Below are positions 58,176 through 64,000 of a stretch of 64,000 bases of DNA, piece by piece. Source of the stretch: Algoriphagus marinus (GTDB lineage: Bacteria > Bacteroidota > Bacteroidia > Cytophagales > Cyclobacteriaceae). The position numbers and the translations under genes were made by a program. The notes below the pieces were generated by a model. It was not told the origin of the DNA. It searched no databases and was given only the letters and a program-made list of their open reading frames with translations. How positions within the stretch are numbered: position 1 is the first letter of the stretch; each line of letters starts with the position of its first letter. The stretch lies in assembly GCF_001936475.1 (NCBI RefSeq), contig NZ_MSPQ01000001.1, forward strand, positions 620,001 through 684,000, given 5' to 3'.

Positions 58176-60995
58176 ATGCCTAAAGACAGTAGCATCAAGC
58201 ACGTTCTCCTCATTGGTTCTGGTCCCATCGTCATCGGTCAAGCTTGTGAATTCGATTATTCCGGGTCTCAAGCGGCTCGTTCCCTTCGCGAAGAAGGGAT
58301 TAAAGTCACGTTGATAAATTCCAATCCCGCGACGATAATGACAGATCCTGTGACGGCAGACAATGTGTATTTGCTTCCGCTGGAAAAGAAATCAATAATC
58401 AAAATCTTGACAGAGCATCCCGATATCGATGCTGTACTTCCTACTATGGGAGGTCAGACTGCCTTGAATCTTGCGATTGATTGTGATAAAGCCGGAATTT
58501 GGAAAAAATTCAATACCCATATGATCGGAGTAGATATCGATGCGATTGATACTGCTGAAAATCGGGAAAAATTCAAAGCCTTGATGGAAAAGATAGGCGT
58601 CGGAGTTTGTAAAGGAGCTACTGCAACCTCATTCCTTCAGGGTAAAGAAATTGCTCAGGAGATTGGCTTCCCGCTTATCATTAGAGCCTCTTATACTCTT
58701 GGTGGCGCAGGCGGTGCTTTTGTGGAAAAGGAAGAGGATTTTGAAAGATTATTGGTAGCAGGTCTTCAGGCTTCCCCTGTACATGAAGTGCTTATCGAGC
58801 AAAGCATCATGGGGTGGAAAGAGTATGAGCTTGAGGTCATGCGTGACAACATCGGTAACATGATCGTGATCTGTTCCATAGAGAACTTTGATCCTATGGG
58901 CGTACACACGGGAGACTCTATCACAGTGGCTCCAGCGATGACCTTACCGGACACTACTTACCAGCGCATGCGAAACTATGCGATTACGATGATGAATAGC
59001 ATCGGTAATTTCGCAGGTGGATGTAATGTGCAGTTTGCTGTAAGTCATGATAACTCTGAGATTATCGGGATCGAGATCAACCCACGAGTTTCCAGGTCTT
59101 CAGCCTTGGCATCCAAAGCCACCGGATATCCAATCGCCAAAGTGGCTGCTAAACTAGCCATCGGCTACAACTTGGATGAGTTGAAAAACTCAATAACAGG
59201 AACGACCTCTGCATTTTTTGAACCTTCGATTGATTATGTGATCGTAAAAATCCCACGCTGGAACTTTGATAAATTCAAAGGCTCGGATCGTCGTTTGGGA
59301 CTTTCAATGAAGGCAGTAGGAGAAGTGATGGGAATTGGTAGAAATTTCCAAGAGGCGCTTCAAAAAGCTTGTCAATCACTTGAAATTAAAAGAAATGGTC
59401 TTGGTGCTGACGGAAAAGAACTGAGAGATCAGGATAAGATTCTCTACTCTTTAGCAAACCCAAGCTGGAATAGATTATTCCATGTCTATGATGCTTTCAA
59501 GCTTGGAATCTCATTCCGAACCATCCATGAGCTTACGCAAATCGATAAATGGTTCCTCAAGCAAATTGAAGAATTGATTCATCTGGAAGGCGAAATAGAA
59601 AAGTATGATTTGGATACCATTCCATTGGAGCTAATGGATCTGGCAAAGAAAAAAGGATATGCAGATCGTCAGATCGCTCATTTGTTGGATTGCTTAGAAA
59701 GCGAAGTCTTCGATAAGCGATACAAAGAGATGGGCATCAAGCGAGTTTATAAACTAGTAGATACCTGTGCAGCAGAATTCGAGGCACAGACTCCATATTA
59801 TTATTCCTCCTTTGGAGAGGAGAATGAATCCGTAAGATCCGACCGTAAAAAAGTAGTAGTCTTAGGTTCAGGTCCAAACCGGGTAGGTCAAGGAATTGAG
59901 TTTGATTACTCCTGCGTTCATGGGGTTTTGGCAGCAAAGGAATGTGGCTATGAGACTATCATGATCAATTGCAACCCGGAGACAGTTTCTACAGATTTTG
60001 ATATTGCGGATAAGCTTTACTTCGAACCTGTATTCTGGGAGCACATTTATGAGATCATTTTGCATGAGAATCCACTTGGAGTTATCGTGCAGTTGGGTGG
60101 TCAAACGGCATTGAAGTTGGCTGAAAAGCTGGAGAAGTACGGAATCAAGATCATCGGAACAAGTTTCGAAGCACTTGATCTGGCGGAGGATAGAGGAAGG
60201 TTCTCTACATTATTGAAAGATCTTGACGTGCCTTATCCAGAGTTTGGTACGATTCACAATACCGACGAAGCATTGGAGCTTTGCAAGACAATCGGATTCC
60301 CATTATTGGTTAGACCTTCCTATGTGTTGGGTGGACAGGGGATGAAGATTGTGATCAATGAAAAAGAACTTGAGCAGCATGTGGTGAATGTGCTTCGGGA
60401 TATCCCGAATAATGAAATCCTCCTGGATCACTTCTTGGAAGGGGCTATCGAGGCAGAAGCGGATGCGATTTGTGATGGTGAAAATGTTTATATCATCGGA
60501 ATTATGCAACATATCGAGCCTGCGGGAATTCACTCAGGAGACTCATATGCGGTACTTCCTCCATATAATTTGGGTGATTTGGTGATTCGTCAAATCGAAA
60601 CTTACACCCATAGAATTGCCTTGGCTTTGAAGACAGTTGGCTTAATTAATATCCAATTCGCTATCAAAAATGATAAAGTCTATATCATTGAGGCCAACCC
60701 AAGAGCTTCCAGAACGGTGCCATTCATCTGCAAAGCGTATCGGGAACCTTATGTAAACTATGCCGTAAAGGTGATGTTGGGTGAGAAAAAAGTGACAGAT
60801 TTTGAATTCAAACCTTACAAGAAGGGTTATGCTATCAAAGAACCTGTCTTCTCCTTCCATAAATTCCCGAATGTGAATAAAGAACTTGGGCCTGAGATGA
60901 AGTCAACAGGAGAAGCGATTTACTTCATTGATGATTTGATGGATGATTACTTCTTGAAAATATACTCAGAGCGAAATCTCTATTTGAGTAGATAA
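58176..60995 (+). CDS. carB: Carbamoyl-phosphate synthase large subunit without the C-terminal regulatory domain
   Basis: CarB makes carbamoyl phosphate from ammonia (supplied by CarA), bicarbonate and two ATP. The 939-residue product contains two homologous ATP-grasp halves: LLIGSGPIVIGQACEFDYSG ... in half 1 and VVVLGSGPNRVGQGIEFDYS in half 2, each with its LVRPSYVLGGQG/IIRASYTLGGAGG loop. It stops after KSTGEAIYFIDDLMDDYFLK; the ~130-residue MGS domain that binds UMP, IMP and ornithine in E. coli CarB (1073 residues) is absent. This form is known in Bacteroidota. carA is not in the window. Confidence 0.95.
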   Translation: MPKDSSIKHVLLIGSGPIVIGQACEFDYSGSQAARSLREEGIKVTLINSNPATIMTDPVTADNVYLLPLEKKSIIKILTEHPDIDAVLPTMGGQTALNLAIDCDKAGIWKKFNTHMIGVDIDAIDTAENREKFKALMEKIGVGVCKGATATSFLQGKEIAQEIGFPLIIRASYTLGGAGGAFVEKEEDFERLLVAGLQASPVHEVLIEQSIMGWKEYELEVMRDNIGNMIVICSIENFDPMGVHTGDSITVAPAMTLPDTTYQRMRNYAITMMNSIGNFAGGCNVQFAVSHDNSEIIGIEINPRVSRSSALASKATGYPIAKVAAKLAIGYNLDELKNSITGTTSAFFEPSIDYVIVKIPRWNFDKFKGSDRRLGLSMKAVGEVMGIGRNFQEALQKACQSLEIKRNGLGADGKELRDQDKILYSLANPSWNRLFHVYDAFKLGISFRTIHELTQIDKWFLKQIEELIHLEGEIEKYDLDTIPLELMDLAKKKGYADRQIAHLLDCLESEVFDKRYKEMGIKRVYKLVDTCAAEFEAQTPYYYSSFGEENESVRSDRKKVVVLGSGPNRVGQGIEFDYSCVHGVLAAKECGYETIMINCNPETVSTDFDIADKLYFEPVFWEHIYEIILHENPLGVIVQLGGQTALKLAEKLEKYGIKIIGTSFEALDLAEDRGRFSTLLKDLDVPYPEFGTIHNTDEALELCKTIGFPLLVRPSYVLGGQGMKIVINEKELEQHVVNVLRDIPNNEILLDHFLEGAIEAEADAICDGENVYIIGIMQHIEPAGIHSGDSYAVLPPYNLGDLVIRQIETYTHRIALALKTVGLINIQFAIKNDKVYIIEANPRASRTVPFICKAYREPYVNYAVKVMLGEKKVTDFEFKPYKKGYAIKEPVFSFHKFPNVNKELGPEMKSTGEAIYFIDDLMDDYFLKIYSERNLYLSR

Positions 60996-61019
60996 TTTGA
61001 AAGCTAAAAAGAAAAAACC

Positions 61020-61277
61020 TTGTTAAAGTTTTTAATCATATTTCTGGGAGTGGGTTGGCTTTTGGGCCAACTCATTCGCTATTTCCTTCGCACGAAGCTG
61101 GCAAAATTTGCTCAGCATGTAAATGAAATGGCAAAAGAGGAACAACGGTCAAAACAACATGCCAGTCGTTCCAAAGATGGTATTAATGTGGATTTCATTC
61201 CAAAGGAGCATCAGCAAAAACGTCAGAAAGATATTGAAGGCGGTGAATACGTCGATTATGAAGAAGTGAAGGAGTAA
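61020..61277 (+). CDS. DUF4834-family small membrane protein
   Basis: An 85-residue protein: one N-terminal membrane helix (LKFLIIFLGVGWLLGQLIRYF) and a highly charged cytoplasmic tail ending GGEYVDYEEVKE, the DUF4834 layout. The start is TTG at 61020, 24 bp after the carB stop; no ATG fits. Function unknown. The terminator downstream serves carB and this gene. Confidence 0.75.
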   Translation: MLKFLIIFLGVGWLLGQLIRYFLRTKLAKFAQHVNEMAKEEQRSKQHASRSKDGINVDFIPKEHQQKRQKDIEGGEYVDYEEVKE

Positions 61278-61360
61278 TTCTTCACTTTTTTTAAGTGCTT
61301 AAAAACTACTAAGATCACAAAGGTTTCGAAAAGGAAGACATGTGCTTACTTAAGCAATCT

Positions 61361-61388
61361 GGTTCAAGTCTTCGGCTTGGACCTTTTT
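61361..61388 (+). terminator. Terminator of the carB unit
   Basis: GGTTCAAG (61361-61368) pairs with CTTGGACC (61376-61383; one T-G pair), then five T. Confidence 0.8.
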
Positions 61389-61429
61389 CTTTTATAGACA
61401 AAAATGAATCTTCAAACTATGCTTAAGTT

Positions 61430-61540
61430 TTTCAAAAAACCCAGCTTCAAAAAGCCTGTCCCCAAGTTCCGTAGGAACTCAAGCTCGGTAGTAAAAAAAG
61501 TCTAGATTGAAAGCTAGTCCCATCGGGACGATACTCAAAT
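61430..61540. repeat. REP-like direct repeat, copy A
   Basis: 111 bp, differing at 6 positions from copy B (62217-62327), same orientation. It carries two mini-hairpins: GTTCC-GTA-GGAAC (61466-61478) and GTCCC-ATC-GGGAC (61517-61529). Confidence 0.95.
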
Positions 61541-61606
61541 TTGTCGGCATCAAATTTATATTTTAAGGCTTCTGATTCGGTGTGATAGTGCTGCGTAATC
61601 ATTAAG

Positions 61607-62074
61607 TCAATAGTCCTGAGGTTCTTTGAAAAGATATTTTTCGTCAAAATCAATCTCTAAATCCTTCAAAATTTTCAAATACTCTTCTTTAAAATTTATT
61701 GAAGAGTGATGAATTTTTTGATTTTCTATGTAATTAATAACTGCCTTCAAATGAGACTTTGTATAAGAAAATGCGCCAAATCCCTCTTGCCAAGCAAATT
61801 TCTCCTTCGTCAGTTTCTCCTCATTAATCCATTTAGATGTTGAAGATTTTGTTTTTTGGACTAGTTCGCTTAGACTTTGGTCAGGCCTAAACCCTATTAA
61901 AATATGAATATGATCTGGCATCCCATTGATTGCTAAAACCTTGTGTTTATGATTTTGCATAATAGCAATTATATATTCGAAGAGTCTTTTTTCCCACTCA
62001 GAATTAATCATTGCATGTCTAAATTTCACAGCAAAGATGACTTGAAGATGAATTTGAGTGAAAGTGTTAGCCAT
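61607..62074 (-). CDS. IS200-like Y1 transposase / RAYT
   Basis: A 155-residue HUH-type single-strand transposase. The HUH metal motif is H55-I-H57 in GMPDHIHILI, and the catalytic tyrosine is Y115 in AVINYIENQ. Length and both catalytic motifs are intact, so it may be active. Such proteins cut at a hairpin and move one strand, either as IS200 elements or as domesticated RAYT enzymes that act on REP sequences. The flanking REP-like repeats favour the second. Transcribed leftward, toward copy A. Confidence 0.9.
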   Translation of the reverse strand: MANTFTQIHLQVIFAVKFRHAMINSEWEKRLFEYIIAIMQNHKHKVLAINGMPDHIHILIGFRPDQSLSELVQKTKSSTSKWINEEKLTKEKFAWQEGFGAFSYTKSHLKAVINYIENQKIHHSSINFKEEYLKILKDLEIDFDEKYLFKEPQDY

Positions 62075-62089
62075 AAAATTTCTTTTTTA

Positions 62090-62165
62090 ACTACCGTGCC
62101 TACGGCACTTTTAAAAATTACAATCTTAAAAACCTACCGAGCTTTTTTGCCTACGGCAAATCACA
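62090..62165. repeat. Two short REP-type hairpins, inverted relative to the direct repeats
   Basis: CTACCGTGCC-TAC-GGCAC (62091-62108) and TACCGAGCTT followed by TTTGCC-TAC-GGCAAA (62135-62160). In copies A and B the complement reads TACCGAGCTT then GTTCC-TAC-GGAAC, so these units are the same element in the opposite direction. Confidence 0.8.
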
Positions 62166-62216
62166 TGTATTAAATTCGAACTATTAACTTGATTATTCAA
62201 TAAGTGGGATAAAATA

Positions 62217-62327
62217 TTTCAAAAAACCCAGCTTCAAAAAGCCTATCCCAAAGTTCCGTAGGAACTAAAGCTCGGTAGTAAAAAAAGTTTAGATTGAGCG
62301 CTAGTCCCATCGGGACGATACTCAAAT
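62217..62327. repeat. REP-like direct repeat, copy B
   Basis: 111 bp, matches copy A at 105 of 111 positions. Hairpins GTTCC-GTA-GGAAC (62253-62265) and GTCCC-ATC-GGGAC (62304-62316). Its end overlaps the stop codon of the next minus-strand gene. Confidence 0.95.
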
Positions 62328-63506
62328 CAGCTTACACCAAAAGACCTTAAAGCCGCTAGCTGTCTTGGTCCCGATTAAAAAATCATCTCCACCATCTTTC
62401 AATCCAAATTTCTTTTTGAATGCGTCTGATCCGGAAGCATAGTTTCGGGTAATTACATTGACTTTTCCACTTGGAAATTGCTTTTTCAGCTCATTCTTTT
62501 TAGGATTGATTTCTTCAAAAATCTCAAAAATCCGACCCGGGATATCAGGACTCACTTCATTTGTAGTGTAAAGGTGACTATTCGCATCCAGCTTTTTTAA
62601 CCCAAAACGATTCCCAAATATCTTAAAAGCTCCAGCTTTTAAAACTGCTCCAAAAGGTTCGATTAGATACTTTTCTACTTCTCCAAAACTTGCTTGGGTA
62701 CTTCCTTCCTCTCCTGGCGAAAAAGAAAAGGCTGAAGTTTCTTTTCCTAGATCTATTGCTTCAATTTCTAGAAAATCTTGTTTCGCTTTTTTGTTCCATA
62801 AAAGCAGGAGCTCTTTTACTTCATTCTTTACTGAAATGACTTGCACTTTTCGGATTTCCGGCAGCTCCTCCAAAGCCTGAGCGATATCAAGCATTGGGGA
62901 AAGTTTCAGTAAGATGGAATTTGCTTTACTCTTCATCAACTCCCACGCAGCAACTACATTGGGCTGACAATCTTCAAGTTTATAGAGCTTTTGATTAGAA
63001 TCCCCTCTTCGTGCGGGATCAGCATAGATCAGATCAAAATGCTTTTCTGATTTGGCTAAGTAATCTAAGCCATCGCCAATTTCGATTTGAAATTTACCCG
63101 GAGCTAAAGTCTCCAAATTATGAATAGCAATTTTCGCAAGTTCTTCCTGCTGCTCGCAATAAATAGCTTTTTCAAAACCCTTGCTCAAATAAAAACTATC
63201 TACTCCAAATCCCCCCGTCAAATCGATCATAAGTTTTCCAGATTGTGATTTAGCTTTGAATTTGGCAGTTTCTTCGGAACTACTTTGCTCCAGTGAAACA
63301 CTTGCAGGAAAAATCAAATCAGGATTTGAAGTCCAAGAGGAGAGTTTTTTCTTTGCCTTTTGTCGGGCAGAGATTTGCTGCACTGCAGCTTTCAGATCAA
63401 AATCAGTTTTGCCCTGATACTTAAAAAGTAAAAGTGCAGGATCTTCATTCAGATGATCCTGCACAAATTGTTTAAAGTCAGCCCGATGATATTGGCTCAA
63501 CTCCAT
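62322..63506 (-). CDS. SAM-dependent methyltransferase with THUMP-like C-terminal domain
   Basis: A 394-residue protein of a Bacteroidota family of putative RNA methyltransferases. A helical N-terminal part (1-90) is followed by a Rossmann SAM domain (LMIDLTGGFGVDSFYLSK, about 92; YADPARR about 161, the family active-site motif) and a C-terminal THUMP-like domain (about 300-394). Its TGA stop (complement of 62322-62324) is inside REP copy B, so the gene's end may have been altered by the element. Its start directly abuts the asd stop. Confidence 0.87.
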   Translation of the reverse strand: MELSQYHRADFKQFVQDHLNEDPALLLFKYQGKTDFDLKAAVQQISARQKAKKKLSSWTSNPDLIFPASVSLEQSSSEETAKFKAKSQSGKLMIDLTGGFGVDSFYLSKGFEKAIYCEQQEELAKIAIHNLETLAPGKFQIEIGDGLDYLAKSEKHFDLIYADPARRGDSNQKLYKLEDCQPNVVAAWELMKSKANSILLKLSPMLDIAQALEELPEIRKVQVISVKNEVKELLLLWNKKAKQDFLEIEAIDLGKETSAFSFSPGEEGSTQASFGEVEKYLIEPFGAVLKAGAFKIFGNRFGLKKLDANSHLYTTNEVSPDIPGRIFEIFEEINPKKNELKKQFPSGKVNVITRNYASGSDAFKKKFGLKDGGDDFLIGTKTASGFKVFWCKLI

Positions 63507-64000
63507 TTAGACTAGTTTATTTTCAAGCGCATAGGATGCGATTTGGACAGCATTGGTTGCTGCGCCTTTTCGAAGGTTATCCGCTACGATCCACATATTC
63601 AGTGTATTCGCTTGGGATTCATCTCTTCGAAGTCTTCCCACAAACACTTCATCCTTTTTATGAGCAGTAATTGGCATTGGATAAACGAAATTTGCAGGAT
63701 CATCCTGTACAATTACTCCTGGCGCGTTTGAAAGTAATTCACGCACTTCAGCCAAATCGAAATCTTCCTTGAACTCTACATTCACCGCTTCAGAGTGTCC
63801 ACCCATGGTTGGAATCCTTACTGTGGTTGCAGTTACTTTTATACTATCATCAGAGAAAATCTTCTTGGTCTCATTGATCATCTTCATCTCCTCTTTGGTA
63901 TAGCCATTCGGCTGGAACACATCAATGTGAGGAAGCACGTTCATATCGATCTTATGCGGATAGACCATCTCCGGGGTAGTTCCAGCTCGCTCAGCCATCA
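63507..64000 (-). CDS. asd: Aspartate-semialdehyde dehydrogenase, C-terminal part (partial at window end)
   Basis: The 3' part (about 164 codons) of Asd, which reduces aspartyl phosphate to the semialdehyde in lysine, threonine, methionine and diaminopimelate synthesis. Seen: NVLPHIDVFQPNGYTKEEMKM, KVTATTVRIPTMGGHSEAVNVEF (substrate-binding Arg and His), and VGRLRRDESQANTLNMWIVADNLRKGAATNAVQI with the conserved C-terminal residues. The N-terminal part with the catalytic Cys is beyond 64000. Confidence 0.92.
   Translation of the reverse strand, partial: MAERAGTTPEMVYPHKIDMNVLPHIDVFQPNGYTKEEMKMINETKKIFSDDSIKVTATTVRIPTMGGHSEAVNVEFKEDFDLAEVRELLSNAPGVIVQDDPANFVYPMPITAHKKDEVFVGRLRRDESQANTLNMWIVADNLRKGAATNAVQIASYALENKLV

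Larger units (their letters stand above)
61430..62327 (-). mobile_element. REPtron-like unit: Y1 transposase between 111-bp direct repeats
   Basis: About 898 bp. Two direct repeats with REP-type hairpins flank a single IS200-type transposase gene. Inverted, shorter hairpin units (GTGCC-TAC-GGCAC, 62096-62108; TTTGCC-TAC-GGCAAA, 62146-62160) with a shared TACCGAGCTT lie directly upstream of the gene. This arrangement matches the REP-associated tyrosine transposase (RAYT) pattern. Confidence 0.82.

Noticed and set aside
61447..61653. Minus-strand ORF over REP copy A
   Set aside because: It runs through the repeat and overlaps the transposase end; its sequence is the translation of hairpin DNA.

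Overview
The window reads as chromosome of a member of Bacteroidota, most likely order Cytophagales (Cyclobacteriaceae/Algoriphagus-like). Reasons: gldKLMN, sprE/porW and a porE-like gene of the type IX secretion/gliding system; Bacteroidota-type promoters (TTTG, 19-22 bp, TAnnTTTG); DUF4249, DUF4252 and DUF4834 families; a TonB receptor locus; and an F-type ATPase operon without beta and epsilon genes. The genus is inference; no rRNA gene is present.

Layout. 1-3625: end of gldK, then gldL, gldM, gldN (T9SS motor/core), ending in a terminator shared with convergent uvrC. 3642-10448 (minus): uvrC, a class A penicillin-binding protein, and the SprE/PorW lipoprotein. 10591-16277: ATP synthase operon (two small membrane proteins, atpB, E, F, H, A, G) with hairpins after atpE and atpA. 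16395-25413: lipoprotein sulfatase, unknown secreted protein, SGNH hydrolase, UbiA-like membrane protein, acyl-CoA dehydrogenase, methyltransferase, ceramidase-like protein, purM. 25590-30439 (minus): PorE-like OmpA protein, a small conserved protein and two Fe-S proteins of the heterodisulfide-reductase/GlpC type. 30542-30617: tRNA-Phe with textbook promoter and terminator. 31045-33053: ECF sigma factor, putative anti-sigma factor and two DUF4252 proteins.

33108-35464 is the most unusual stretch: a double-glycine-leader, six-cysteine secreted peptide followed by a beta-propeller protein, with a broken ORF upstream, bracketed on both sides by decayed DUF427 genes in the same orientation. It looks like a small accessory module in a remodelled site.

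35886-60995 is mostly core metabolism and envelope: a secreted protein, two M14-type proteins (one with a disrupted zinc site), UspA and a CPA2 antiporter, ferrochelatase, MFS transporter, UPF0316 and TrmN6-like methyltransferase, a kelch lipoprotein/TonB receptor/two DUF4249 lipoproteins locus, saccharopine-dehydrogenase-like enzyme, cytidine deaminase, esterase, UPF0158, HdeD-like protein, M1 peptidase and carB without its regulatory domain. 61430-62327 is a Y1 (IS200-like/RAYT) transposase between two 111-bp direct repeats that carry REP-like hairpins. The window ends with a THUMP-like methyltransferase and the 3' part of asd.

Several intergenic spaces carry short arrays with exact 7-bp periodicity in at least three sequence families (TCCRACA, GTTNNCA, AGACCGA), a genome-specific repeat habit that ordinary gene annotation would miss.
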